From: Bin80 sp965203305
Lineage (GTDB): Bacteria; Bacteroidota; Rhodothermia; Rhodothermales; Bin80
Length of the DNA stretch: 64,000 bases
NCBI GenBank assembly: GCA_965203305.1
Contig: OZ241874.1
Span: 1,674,001 to 1,738,000 of the forward strand
Direction: 5' to 3'
Positions 46,154 through 55,202 of this stretch are shown in pieces. Position 1 is the stretch's first letter, and the number at the start of each line of letters is the position of its first letter. Made by a program: the position numbers and the translations under genes. Below the pieces are notes generated by a model. That model searched no databases, was not told the origin of the DNA, and was given only the letters and a program-made list of their open reading frames with translations.

Positions 46154-47536
46154 ATGAAAAAACCGACCTACGCAGAAGCACTTGAAAAATTGCACAAGCG
46201 GGTAGAAAAAGTACTGGAACCGCCCACAGGTAAACCTCCAGAGGCAATCCGCATTGAGCGAATCTCTGTACAGTTTGACGACATGACTCCGCTGGAATGG
46301 CTTCGCAACCGCCGCCCTGGAAAGCGTATCTACTGGTCTGGAAGAGACTACGGGATTGAAGTCGCAGCGGTGGGGGAAGCAGATTGTAAATACAGCGGAT
46401 ATTATCTGGGACTCAAAGAGTTACGCAGCCAACTCACGCCCGCACTCGCAGGCCGTGAACAAGGAATCAGATACTACGGCGGGATTCGTTTTAGTCTCTT
46501 TGATTTTCCCAAACCCCAATGGAACTCATTTGGAACATGGCGATTCGTATTGCCGAGATTTGAAGTGCAAAAGCATTCCAAAGCTACGGTACTTACATGC
46601 AATCTTGTGCTGCCACAAGACTATATGGACGCAGACTGGATTCTTGACGAATTTTACAGTCTTCGAAGGGATAATCAGACAAAAAAAACAACTCCCCAGT
46701 TCATAAATCGAAAATTTGAGCCTGATTTTCAGGAATGGGGACTGGCTGTTGGCAGTGCACTTCAGCGCTTCAAAACGACACCAATTGAGAAGGTAGTGCT
46801 GGCAAGAGAGGCATCGGTGAACTTTTCGGAACGGCTGGATCCCGTTTCCATTATGCAGGAACTGAAACAGATTACCCCCAACTGTTTCCATTTTCTGTTT
46901 GAGCCGGATGAAGATGGCGCATTTCTGGGGGCATCCCCAGAAAGATTGTTCCGACGGGAAGGACGTTCTATTGAGAGTGAAGCCGTTGCCGGTACCCGTC
47001 CACGCGGAGATTCGGATGTGGATGATGCGAGAATGATTGATGAATTGTACAGAAGCGCAAAAGAGCAGCGGGAGCACGAGTTTGTCCGGATCAGTTTGCA
47101 GGAAGAACTTGCCCCTTTGGCCGAGTATGTGACCATGGATACACAGCCATCCATCATGCGTCTGGCCTCAGAGAGACATCTGGTTTCCCGCTTGCGTGCA
47201 ATTATACCGCAGGAGTGTACAAGTCTGGATATCTTGGAAGCCTTGCACCCGTCTCCGGCAGTCGGGGGATATCCATCCGATGAGGCAATGGATTTTATTA
47301 AAGAGCAGGAATCCTTTGATCGGGGATGGTATGCAGGTCCGGTAGGCTGGATCGGGGTAAATGAGGCAGAATTTGCCGTAGGAATCCGCTCTGCTCTCGT
47401 GTCTGGATCGACGATTCGACTGTATTCCGGTGCAGGAATTGTCCGGGGATCCGTTTCCCGGGATGAGTGGAATGAGGTGGAACACAAGACAGGGGATTTG
47501 GCCCAGGTACTTGGATTGACGACAGAACAAGTCTAG
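46154..47536 (+). CDS. menF: Isochorismate synthase (menaquinone pathway)
   Basis: 460 residues of the chorismate-binding family: the catalytic Lys region PIEKVVLAREASVNF, the FLGASPERLFRREG turn, EAVAGTRPRGDSDVDDARM, LHPSPAVGGYPSDEA and WYAGPVGWIGVNEAEFAVGI, ending SGAGIVRGSVSRDEWNEVEH. It turns chorismate into isochorismate, the first committed step to menaquinone, in the cytosol. It is followed by menD (15 bp), menB and menA in one direction, a classic operon. The N-terminal ~150 residues are the less conserved lid part of the family. Confidence 0.9.
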   Translation: MKKPTYAEALEKLHKRVEKVLEPPTGKPPEAIRIERISVQFDDMTPLEWLRNRRPGKRIYWSGRDYGIEVAAVGEADCKYSGYYLGLKELRSQLTPALAGREQGIRYYGGIRFSLFDFPKPQWNSFGTWRFVLPRFEVQKHSKATVLTCNLVLPQDYMDADWILDEFYSLRRDNQTKKTTPQFINRKFEPDFQEWGLAVGSALQRFKTTPIEKVVLAREASVNFSERLDPVSIMQELKQITPNCFHFLFEPDEDGAFLGASPERLFRREGRSIESEAVAGTRPRGDSDVDDARMIDELYRSAKEQREHEFVRISLQEELAPLAEYVTMDTQPSIMRLASERHLVSRLRAIIPQECTSLDILEALHPSPAVGGYPSDEAMDFIKEQESFDRGWYAGPVGWIGVNEAEFAVGIRSALVSGSTIRLYSGAGIVRGSVSRDEWNEVEHKTGDLAQVLGLTTEQV

Positions 47537-47550
47537 GCAGAGTTTGCGCC

Positions 47551-49275
47551 ATGGTGCTGGCCAATGCCGAACGGGCACGCATAATGATCGGGGAACTGGT
47601 CCGCTGTGGCATAAATCAGTTTGTGGTTGCTCCCGGGTTTCGAAGTGCACCTCTTGCCTTGGCAGCGATCAGCCATCCCTCGGCACATGTGACGGTCCAT
47701 TTTGACGAGCGGGGGAGTGCATTCTTTGCACTCGGCTATGGCAGAGCAGCCCGAAACCCATGTGTCTGGATCACCACTTCAGGTACGGCAGCAGCTAACG
47801 GATTCCCCGCTGTTATTGAAGCATCCATGGACAGTGTCCCCATGATTTGTCTCACGGCTGACCGTCCTGCGGAGCTTCGTGATACCGGTGCGAACCAGAC
47901 GATTGACCAGGTTCACCTGTTTGGACATTACCCGAGATGGTTTGCCGATCTTCCCGCTCCCGGGACGGAAGAGGATGGGGCATTTCTGCGCTCAACAATG
48001 GACCATGCCGTCTATAAGGCACGGGAAGGGCCTGTACATCTGAATTGCATGTTTCGAGAGCCTTTGCTGGAACAGGATGATCAAGATCAGTCAATTCCAG
48101 AACTTTCCTGGCCACCGGAAGCTCCCCCGCAAACATGTTACTCCCATCAGATAGGAAAATCGGGAAGCCCGGGATGGCATCTGATACAAAGTATCCAGAA
48201 TGCGACACGCGGTTTGATTGTTGCGGGAAGACTGCAGACGGTCAGGGAGGCGGAGGCGGTCAGTAAACTGTCCAAATTTCTTGGCTGGCCATTACTGGCA
48301 GATATCTGCGCAACTGTGGCTGGCGGGGGGAATCAGATAAATTTTTTTGACCTGATTGTGCGAAATTCTGTCTTTGCACATGAGTGTTCGCCAGATGTAA
48401 TCTTGCACTTGGGGGGTCCGCTGGTCTCCAAAGAATTGCAGAAGTTTCTGGCACACTCTTCCTTTGAAACGTATGCAGTGATTACTCCTTCCTCCGACAG
48501 GATAGATCCATTCCATGCCGTGACAGAACGGATCCAGGGAGACATCAGCCCTGTTTGTGATGAGATCATTAATGCTGTTTCTGTTATTAAATCCGAGCCA
48601 GAATGGATGTGTAGCTGGGTATGGGCGGATGGCGCAGTTCGAAGAACACTTGAGTTGAAACTGGGGGATCAGCTGTCAGAACCGTCCGTGGCGTGGGATC
48701 TTTCTGATCTGCTTGATACGGAAAACTGGATTTTGGGGGCGAGCAGCATGCCAGTCAGGGATTTGCAGTCTTTCTTTCGCAGGAAGAAGGCAGGAGGGCC
48801 GCGTATTTTTTCCAACCGCGGAGCCAGCGGCATTGACGGTACACTGGCTACGGCTGCCGGAATATCCCGGGCATTGCCAGGACGCGGTACGGTACTCCTG
48901 GGTGACTTGGCCCTGCTGCATGACTTGAACTCTCTCCATCTCCTGAGAGAGAAGGAAGTCACCATTGTGGTGACAAACAATGATGGCGGTGGCATCTTTC
49001 ATATGCTTCCGATTGCTTTGGGGCAGAAAGAGTTTGAGCAGGTTCTGGGAACCCCACATGGAATGGACTTCCAGATGGCAGCCGAGCAGTTCTATATTCC
49101 GTATTCTCAGGTCAATTCCCGAGATGAGTTCAAAAAGGCCTGGCGATCAGCAGCACGTTCAGATTCTCCGCATTTGATTGAAGTTCAGACAGATCGGAAG
49201 GAAAATGCACAGATCCACAATACTCTCCATGCCCTCGCCAGTGAAATAACGGAGCAGACCCTCACGACTCTTTAA
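47551..49275 (+). CDS. menD: SEPHCHC synthase MenD
   Basis: 574 residues, a thiamine-diphosphate enzyme. N-terminal PYR domain with VVAPGFRSAPLALAAI, VHFDERGSAFFALGYGRAAR and TSGTAAANGFPAVIEA; MICLTADRPAELRDTGANQT follows. The C-terminal PP domain has FSNRGASGIDGTLATAAGIS and the magnesium/TPP loop VTNNDGGGIFHMLP. It joins 2-oxoglutarate (as a succinyl semialdehyde unit) to isochorismate. It starts with GTG/ATG at 47551 and is 2 bp ahead of menB. Confidence 0.95.
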   Translation: MVLANAERARIMIGELVRCGINQFVVAPGFRSAPLALAAISHPSAHVTVHFDERGSAFFALGYGRAARNPCVWITTSGTAAANGFPAVIEASMDSVPMICLTADRPAELRDTGANQTIDQVHLFGHYPRWFADLPAPGTEEDGAFLRSTMDHAVYKAREGPVHLNCMFREPLLEQDDQDQSIPELSWPPEAPPQTCYSHQIGKSGSPGWHLIQSIQNATRGLIVAGRLQTVREAEAVSKLSKFLGWPLLADICATVAGGGNQINFFDLIVRNSVFAHECSPDVILHLGGPLVSKELQKFLAHSSFETYAVITPSSDRIDPFHAVTERIQGDISPVCDEIINAVSVIKSEPEWMCSWVWADGAVRRTLELKLGDQLSEPSVAWDLSDLLDTENWILGASSMPVRDLQSFFRRKKAGGPRIFSNRGASGIDGTLATAAGISRALPGRGTVLLGDLALLHDLNSLHLLREKEVTIVVTNNDGGGIFHMLPIALGQKEFEQVLGTPHGMDFQMAAEQFYIPYSQVNSRDEFKKAWRSAARSDSPHLIEVQTDRKENAQIHNTLHALASEITEQTLTTL

Positions 49276-49277
49276 CT

Positions 49278-50162
49278 ATGTCCCAGAAAAAACATCACTT
49301 TACATATCGGCCGAACGTTAACGGTCCTATAGAATGGCAGAAAGCGGGAGAGTATACGGACATTCTGTACCAGACAGGGATTCCAGAGACGGATACGGCA
49401 GGGATTGCCAAAGTCACGATCAACCGTCCAGAGGTTCGTAACGCATTTCGTCCCCTGACTGTCACCGAAATGCAGGATGCGTTTGCAAAGGCGCGTGATG
49501 ATGCCTCCATCGGGACAATCATTCTGACCGGAGCTGGACCTGACGCGTTCTGCTCTGGTGGAGACCAGCGTATTCGGGGAGATCATGGATATGCCGAGGA
49601 AGGCTCTGGCCCCCAGCGACTAAATGTGCTTGATCTGCAGAGGCAGATTCGAACCTGTCCCAAGCCGGTGATTGCCATGGTTGCAGGATGGGCCGTGGGC
49701 GGAGGGCATGTTCTGCATGTGATCTGCGATCTCACAATTGCTGCCGAGAATGCCAGGTTCATGCAGACCGGCCCCAAAGTGGGATCTTTTGATGGTGGCT
49801 ACGGGGCAAGTTACCTCGCCCGTCATGTAGGCCAGAAAAAAGCAAGGGAAATCTGGTTCCTGTGCAGGCCCTATGATGCCTCGGAGGCTCTGCAGATGGG
49901 ACTGGTCAATACGGTAGTGCCACTGGAAGAACTGGAGCAAACGACGGTGCAGTGGTGCAGGGAGATACTCATGAACTCGAATATAGCCATTCGAATGCTT
50001 AAGGCAGGATTTAATGCAGACTGTGACGGACAGGCGGGGCTGCAGGAACTGGCCGGTCATGCCACAATGCTGTTCTACATGACAGAAGAAGGGCAGGAGG
50101 GGAGGGACGCATATTTGAATAAACGACCACCAAATTTTGACAAGGATGGCTACAGGCCATGA
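49278..50162 (+). CDS. menB: 1,4-dihydroxy-2-naphthoyl-CoA synthase
   Basis: 294 residues, crotonase superfamily. Typical MenB segments: KVTINRPEVRNAFRPLTVTE, ILTGAGPDAFCSGGDQRIRG, GWAVGGGHVLHVICDLTIAA, and TGPKVGSFDGGYGASYLAR, with a C-terminal GRDAYLNKRPPNF. It closes the ring of o-succinylbenzoyl-CoA. It overlaps the menA start by 4 bp (ATGA). The enzyme before it (menE) was not found in this window. Confidence 0.95.
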   Translation: MSQKKHHFTYRPNVNGPIEWQKAGEYTDILYQTGIPETDTAGIAKVTINRPEVRNAFRPLTVTEMQDAFAKARDDASIGTIILTGAGPDAFCSGGDQRIRGDHGYAEEGSGPQRLNVLDLQRQIRTCPKPVIAMVAGWAVGGGHVLHVICDLTIAAENARFMQTGPKVGSFDGGYGASYLARHVGQKKAREIWFLCRPYDASEALQMGLVNTVVPLEELEQTTVQWCREILMNSNIAIRMLKAGFNADCDGQAGLQELAGHATMLFYMTEEGQEGRDAYLNKRPPNFDKDGYRP

Positions 50163-51043
50163 AGAAATCCCGGATTCATGTATGGCTTTTGGCTTCGCGG
50201 CCCAAAACCCTGCCTGTTGCAATCGCTCCGATCATCATTGCATCTGCCATGGCGTGGGCCGATGGTGGATTGCACCTGGGGGCTGTCTCGGTCGCAACAA
50301 TATGTGCACTCCTGATCACGATTGGGACCAACTTTTGCAATGATTATGCTGATTTTGCAAGAGGTGCGGATACGGAAGATCGGAAGGGTCCGTTACGAGT
50401 CACCCAAGCAGGGCTGATTGCTCCCAAGCACATCAGGGGGGCGACCGTTCTGGTTTTTGCACTTGCGACGGTTCTTGGAATATATCTGATCTACAGGGGG
50501 GGATGGCCGGTGCTTTTGATTGGTTTCGTTTCAATCCTGGCGGGGATTTCTTATACGGCTGGACCGTGGCCGTACGGATACCGAGGTTTGGGAGATGTAT
50601 CTGTCCTGATTTTCTTTGGGCCCGTGGCCGTTGGAGGGACATACTATGTCCAGACACTTGCGATCACTCCCGAGGTGATGATTGCAGGCCTGGCACCGGG
50701 GCTGCTGGCAACAGCAATCCTGACTGTCAATAATATCCGGGATGTGGAAGAGGATCGCGCCGCAGGTAAAAGTACCCTCGTGGTTCGCTTCGGTCGAAAA
50801 TTCGGGACTGGTTTCTGGGCCAGCTGTGTGGTCATTGCGTCTCTTCTGCCCTTGGGGCTTGTTCATTTCACAGATGACCATGTCTGGGCAGGGCTTGCAG
50901 CACTGATTTTGATTCCAGCCACAGGGATTTATTATGGACTGGTTACCGTCAGGGATCTGTCCCGACTGAATCCGTATCTCGGGCAAACAGCACTATTGCT
51001 GCTTGGATACAGTATGCTATTTGCGCTGGGCTGGATTTTGTGA
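50159..51043 (+). CDS. menA: 1,4-dihydroxy-2-naphthoate polyprenyltransferase
   Basis: 294-residue UbiA-family integral membrane enzyme with about eight to nine helices. Prenyl-diphosphate sites are seen as NDYADFARGADTEDRKGPLR and NNIRDVEEDRAAGKSTL. It attaches the isoprenoid tail to DHNA in the inner membrane. It is translationally coupled to menB and is the last gene of the plus-strand men operon; the sequence beyond is decayed. Confidence 0.94.
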   Translation: MKKSRIHVWLLASRPKTLPVAIAPIIIASAMAWADGGLHLGAVSVATICALLITIGTNFCNDYADFARGADTEDRKGPLRVTQAGLIAPKHIRGATVLVFALATVLGIYLIYRGGWPVLLIGFVSILAGISYTAGPWPYGYRGLGDVSVLIFFGPVAVGGTYYVQTLAITPEVMIAGLAPGLLATAILTVNNIRDVEEDRAAGKSTLVVRFGRKFGTGFWASCVVIASLLPLGLVHFTDDHVWAGLAALILIPATGIYYGLVTVRDLSRLNPYLGQTALLLLGYSMLFALGWIL

Positions 51044-51117
51044 CGAGAAGGGCAGACATGAACCATCTGTTTTTTCACCGGATAAAAATTCCTTTAATCT
51101 GTTTGATGGTGCAGACG

Positions 51118-51753
51118 GTTATCTCATGAAACTCTGGAAAGAAGATTCAGGAATAGGCTTGAATTTCTGCGGGCTTCCGCCCCTCCATCTGCATGAATCC
51201 TTGACTTGGGTACACCGAATGAACTTGACAGGAGAATGGAACAAGTGGGATACGAAGTCGCCAATATGGGGGAGACCTGGAATCGGTTTCTGAGCCGATT
51301 GGGCGGGGAGCTGATATTGCGACGGCGTTCGAGATTCTGGAGCAGCTGACATCACCATCCAGTATTCTTTGCTTTATCCTGGCTCCAAGACTCATTGCAA
51401 CCATACCGCTGCGCTTGTGGATCGCCCCGGCATATCAAAACTTGGACGATCCGTGAGACAGGCATTTCCATGAATTTGAGAGCTGGCAGTTTGACTGGTT
51501 TCTGGAGCACTCTGGATGGAAGATTGTACGGACCGAAAAGTGGACAAGCTACGGCGTGTGCAATGGCATACGCCCGCTTCTTCGCCGGGTTACTCCCCGC
51601 TATTATGCCGTTGAGGCTGTTCTTTGACCTGCCGCTTTTCGCTGATACGAGTTATGAGCTAGAGGCTATTGCAAAAATATTCCTGCACCTGATATGTTTA
51701 CAAGCACTCCCCGGAGCGATATTTCTTCGTAGTACGGGATTTTTACAAGAGGT
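51118..51753 (+). pseudogene. Decayed SAM-dependent methyltransferase
   Basis: Reading across several frames gives LERRFRNRLEFLRASAPPS, ILDLGTPNELDRRMEQVGYE, DIATAFEILEQLTSPSSIL, ATIPLRLWIAPAYQNLDDP, HFHEFESWQFDWFLEHSGWK and VRTEKWTSYG, the order of motifs of a class I methyltransferase. At least three frame changes and one in-frame stop (TGA at ~51196) are needed, so it is dead. The last part (LPGAIFLRSTGFLQEV, 51700-51753) is repeated at 53020-53080 beyond the MITE and the hypothetical gene. Confidence 0.6.
51670..51753 (+). repeat. Imperfect ~85-bp direct repeat, left copy
   Basis: Sequence from TTGCAAAAATATTCCTGCAC to ACAAGAGGTTCA recurs at 52990-53080 (TTGCAAAAATACCACTGTAC to GCAAGAGGCTCA), with a shared GAGCGATATTTCT core. 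The two copies bracket the MITE copy 1 and the unknown gene 52057-53016. Confidence 0.6.
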
Positions 51754-51762
51754 TCACTATTT

Positions 51763-52054
51763 AGTGTCTGTCCGAAAATTCAGAATATCGCCAATATATG
51801 CCGTTTAGAGAGCGTATGAGGGGGTTTTGGGAGATATTTTTTGGTATTTTTCCTGACGAAGATGGAAGCCCTTTGGCGGATTGGAGCATCAAATCCCCGA
51901 ACGGCGTCCATAAACACGCAATCTTCGTGCAAGATTTCCCCGAATCTCTCATAGCGAACGAGCATCTGAATCGCGCCATAAATGACGCTGTGGGGTAAAA
52001 TGCCCCTGAAAGTCCCCCGTATTGGGGCTTGCTGTGAATTTTCGGACAGACACT
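51763..52054. mobile_element. MITE-like element, copy 1 (292 bp)
   Basis: Perfect 20-bp terminal inverted repeats AGTGTCTGTCCGAAAATTCA (left) and its complement (right), flanked by 4-bp direct repeats ATTT (51759-51762 and 52055-52058). The interior has no complete gene. A second copy of the same length and orientation lies at 62893-63183 with its own 4-bp duplication. A non-autonomous element moved by a transposase not present in the window is the simplest reading. Confidence 0.88.
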
Positions 52055-52056
52055 AT

Positions 52057-53016
52057 TTAGTTTAACTCCACAGGCATTCGGTTTCCTTGCAGAAGCTTAA
52101 TCCCTTGCAGTGTCTTTTCGACTAAGACCTGTGTCACATAGGGTCGGCCGTCAGCATCCTCATTGAACTGGAATAAGCTAGATTTTTTGCCAATCGGTCC
52201 ATGCATCAAACTTTTATCTCTGTTAAATATATTTTCCGTCTCTGCTCTAAAATTCGGACGATGTTCCTCTCGCACTATGATGTGCAGCTCCTTCTCCTCT
52301 CCTGCGGGCAAAATGGCCAATGCTTCCATTGGAGGTGACGGAAGTAGTTGGTGACGAATTTTAGGAGGTGTGAGAAAAAAGCAAACCGAGATCACATAAT
52401 CTTCGTTATCTACTCCTTCTATGAATATCTTATTTTTCCTCCGGCTTCTCTGTATCTCCTCCACAGTCATATCTCTCGTCGCTCCCACACCAAGTGACCA
52501 CAAGGGAAACAACAACTTGAAAGATGCTTGGACGGGGGAGACTCGTTGAGGTTCTTTCCATTTCTCTTTTCTCTCGTGTCCTTCTTTATCTCTGATCTTG
52601 ATATGCTGACATCCCGATGCGTGAAGGCTGATATGTGCACATCCTTGCCCATCTCGAGAATATACGTATACATCACCTTTCTTTTTTGTTTCAGCTTTCC
52701 ATGAACCTGAAACTCTGCCATTCTTCAATGCTACGGAGAATGTTACGGGAGGACTTTCCAGTGGAAGCTGCAAACTTGGATCATACCAGCCGTGTATTAG
52801 ATTGCTGTTTGATTCGTAACTCATTTGCATCTGATGTTTAAGTTTGACTTTATCCCTAAGAATCTCTTGCAAAGAGGACGATTTGACCCATTCCTGAGGC
52901 TCAAGTTCCCTTAATTCTTGACAAGGTCTGGATTTTTGCAGAACCGACAAGATTCTTCTCGGAGAATGCGTTTTTCTAGTCAAGGCTCTTGCAAAAATAC
53001 CACTGTACCCGAACAA
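52057..53016 (-). CDS. Uncharacterised protein next to the MITE
   Basis: An open frame of 319 codons; a start at 52830 (MQMSYESNSNLIHGWYDP) is equally likely and gives 257 residues. The beta-rich part has regular charged strands (TFSVALKNGRVSGSWKAETK, GDVYVYSRDGQGCAHISLHA, QHIKIRDKEGHERKEKW) and then DMTVEEIQRSRRKNKIFIEG. No signal peptide or membrane helix. I do not recognise a family. The stop codon touches the target duplication of MITE copy 1. The gene is bracketed by the ~85-bp repeat, which suggests it came in as an insertion. GC is lower than the men genes. Confidence 0.6.
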   Translation of the reverse strand: MFGYSGIFARALTRKTHSPRRILSVLQKSRPCQELRELEPQEWVKSSSLQEILRDKVKLKHQMQMSYESNSNLIHGWYDPSLQLPLESPPVTFSVALKNGRVSGSWKAETKKKGDVYVYSRDGQGCAHISLHASGCQHIKIRDKEGHERKEKWKEPQRVSPVQASFKLLFPLWSLGVGATRDMTVEEIQRSRRKNKIFIEGVDNEDYVISVCFFLTPPKIRHQLLPSPPMEALAILPAGEEKELHIIVREEHRPNFRAETENIFNRDKSLMHGPIGKKSSLFQFNEDADGRPYVTQVLVEKTLQGIKLLQGNRMPVELN

Positions 53017-53080
53017 ATGTGCCTGAAAGTACTCTCAGAGCGATATTTCTCTGTCATCCAGGAATTTTGCAAGAGGCTCA
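52990..53080 (+). repeat. Imperfect ~85-bp direct repeat, right copy
   Basis: Matches 51670-51753. In plus-strand reading it encodes LRAIFLCHPGILQEAQ, a counterpart of LPGAIFLRSTGFLQEV in the decayed methyltransferase. It ends right at the menC stop. Confidence 0.6.
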
Positions 53081-53081
53081 G

Positions 53082-54128
53082 CTAGTCACTGGTTCTGGAC
53101 AGGAATACTTCTTCCAGAACGGAAAAGTCCAAATCAGATTCTGAGACAGAATGTTTCCCCGGTTGCAGGATTGAGCCTGTCAGAGGAAGAGGAGGTGAAA
53201 ATACATCATGCGCAAATACTTTATGGGTGTCCAGTCCATGAACTTCATCAGGAATGCCTCTGGCCAATTCAATCAGTCCCAGCATTCCAACACCAGACTC
53301 ATAGGATGAACTGATAATGCACCGTTTGCCCTCGTTCTTTGCTAGGCAGATTTCCTTTCTGGTTGTCGTAATTCCCCCGTCCAGAGCTGGTTTAAGGACA
53401 TAAACATCTGTGATCTCTCTATACTTCTCTGTGCCGGGTTCACGGAGAGTCTCGTCCAGTGCCAGGGGGACATGACTGATTCTGGCAAACTCTGGAAGTT
53501 CCGCCTTGTTTTTCAGAGGTTCTTCGATATATCCCAGTTTCAGATTGCGTGTATTTGACAGAAATTCCCGTGACATTTTCAGGGTCCAGGCTCGATTGGC
53601 ATCAATACGCACCTCAAGTTCCGGGTTTTCCTGACATATCCTGTGAATGAACTCAATATCTTGGGCCAGACTCTGTCTCCCCACTTTGATCTTGACAGCC
53701 CCGTAGCTGAAGATATTCTGAAAATCAGTCAGGGCATCCCGTTCAATATTCGGACTGTCAATTAACCCGCAGCATGCTACGGGTGCTCTCTTGTCTGAGA
53801 GTTGTCCATGCCCCGCTGCGTCCAGATTATATTGAGCAAGTTCGAATCCAAATCGGACAGAAGGGCTGGCATCTCCAAAGTCAGGAGTGCATGCAGGAAT
53901 ATCCTGAAGGCGTTTCCCAAGTGCGACAGCCTCCTCTTTTGCTTTGACGAGTGATTCCTGGCTAAATCCTGGCAGAGGTGCGATTTCGCCCCATCCTTCT
54001 ACATCTACCCCCTTCAGGCATACAAGAAGTCCATTGCGGTGTGAATGAGGCTTGCGATTCCAGAGGACGGGCAGCTTCAATGCCAGGCGATATTGATAGA
54101 TGCAGACGGAATCAATGGTACTGGTCAT
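53082..54128 (-). CDS. menC: o-Succinylbenzoate synthase
   Basis: 348 residues of the enolase superfamily, MenC type: catalytic Lys pair in YGAVKIKVGRQS, metal ligands Asp in EVRIDANRAWTLK, Glu in LGYIEEPLKNKAEL, Asp in VPLALDETLREP, and the second catalytic Lys in YVLKPALDGG. The capping domain with GLLVCLKGVDVEGWGEIAPL is complete. It dehydrates SHCHC to o-succinylbenzoate. It is convergent to the men operon, on the opposite strand, and separated from menA by about 2 kb of decayed DNA, MITE and an unknown gene, so it is regulated apart from the others. Confidence 0.92.
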   Translation of the reverse strand: MTSTIDSVCIYQYRLALKLPVLWNRKPHSHRNGLLVCLKGVDVEGWGEIAPLPGFSQESLVKAKEEAVALGKRLQDIPACTPDFGDASPSVRFGFELAQYNLDAAGHGQLSDKRAPVACCGLIDSPNIERDALTDFQNIFSYGAVKIKVGRQSLAQDIEFIHRICQENPELEVRIDANRAWTLKMSREFLSNTRNLKLGYIEEPLKNKAELPEFARISHVPLALDETLREPGTEKYREITDVYVLKPALDGGITTTRKEICLAKNEGKRCIISSSYESGVGMLGLIELARGIPDEVHGLDTHKVFAHDVFSPPLPLTGSILQPGKHSVSESDLDFSVLEEVFLSRTSD

Positions 54129-54183
54129 TTGGGACGGCCACAGGATTGTTCATGGGGAACGGACAGGGATGGATAATCCCTTT

Positions 54184-54690
54184 TCAGGAAGGCGTTTCCC
54201 AAACAGACATTTTTCGTGACTTGCCATTTTCTGCGATCCAATCCTTCATGGCAGGGACAGAGATTCGGCAGATATCCCTATAGACATGGAGTACACCCCT
54301 TGTGGAGTGCCAGATCAGACACCTCTCTTGCTGCCTCCTCTCCGAGCACATCCATGATCTTCGCTTCGGGCAACCCGTCCTTGCAGGTCCCTGGCATTCG
54401 CACAAGAGTCCGCATAGGAGGTCTGTAAAGATCCCCGCTTCGGTCCATAAGGTGCCAGTCGTGTCCCTTGCGCCCACATGTTTCTGCCTGTATTGCCTCT
54501 CCTTCCGATTTTGTCCTGATTGCAATGATGGTATGGTTGGTGCCAGCAGGCCTTTGTGAATCAATATTCGGTAACACCATCCCAGAACCCGGAATAATTG
54601 TCCATCAGGGGTAGATTTTGGCGGGTGTACTCTCCATTGCCAAATCATACATGGGGCAAATCACCCGGATAAGTCCCGCAATGACCAGTG
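54184..54690 (-). pseudogene. Unrecognised decayed gene upstream of menC
   Basis: The minus strand reads GMVLPNIDSQRPAGTNHTII, AIRTKSEGEAIQAETCGRKG, HDWHLMDRSGDLYRPPMRTL, MPGTCKDGLPEAKIMDVLGE and EAAREVSDLALHKG in one frame. It then shifts near 54293 to VLHVYRDICRISVPAMKDWI and ends SVWETPS at ~54184. The sequence looks protein-like and conserved, but I cannot place the family, and no start is seen. It is probably a broken gene; the intact product would have come before menC in the same direction. Confidence 0.45.
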
Positions 54691-54785
54691 AACCTGCATC
54701 CACATCATCCTGACTTGCATATTACAGGAAGACCGCCCGCAACAGAACTGATTCTGCTAGGAAGAACAGACTCGCAGTTTTGGAG

Positions 54786-55184
54786 CTAGGATGGCTCGGA
54801 CTGTTCCAGAGCGTTCGTTTCACTGTACTTGGAGGGACATTTCATAAGGATGTTTTTTGCCTCGAAAACATCCCCATTCAGGCGACCCTGCACCACCAGT
54901 TTTTCGGCACTCTCAAAACTTGCGGGCTTGGTATTGCGGTAGTGGACCTTTCGTACACCTCCTTCTTCATCCTGCATGTGAAAAGTGAAGAGATTTTCCT
55001 CGGGACTGTAGCGGGCTGTTTCTGGCTGTACCCAGTGGCCAATGACATGGGCATATGCACCGGAGGCCTCAGCCTCCGAAAAGGGCATGTATCCACTTAC
55101 CTGTTCACCAAAGTTGAACAGAAGCAGAGACATAAATACCACTAGAAAAATCAGGGCAATAATTGTACGACGGCGACTGCGCAT
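54786..55184 (-). CDS. ccmE: Cytochrome c maturation heme chaperone CcmE, Cys-type
   Basis: 132 residues with one N-terminal membrane anchor (RTIIALIFLVVFMSLLLFNF) and the OB-fold beta domain (ARYSPEENLFTFHMQDEEG, RNTKPASFESAEKLVVQGRL, DGVFEAKNI-like end). Ordinary CcmE binds heme through the His of a HxxxY motif. Here the place is taken by CPSKY (in LMKCPSKYSE), the CxxxY variant known from archaea and some bacteria. It follows ccmD by 18 bp. It takes heme from CcmC in the periplasm and passes it to apocytochrome. Confidence 0.85.
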   Translation of the reverse strand: MRSRRRTIIALIFLVVFMSLLLFNFGEQVSGYMPFSEAEASGAYAHVIGHWVQPETARYSPEENLFTFHMQDEEGGVRKVHYRNTKPASFESAEKLVVQGRLNGDVFEAKNILMKCPSKYSETNALEQSEPS

Positions 55185-55202
55185 GGTCTCTGTGAGATAG
55201 AG

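Noticed and set aside
54184..54690. menE (o-succinylbenzoate-CoA ligase) as identity of the decayed gene upstream of menC
   Set aside because: Context would fit, but none of the AMP-ligase motifs (such as the GRxxD-type or C-terminal Lys region) can be read in any frame.
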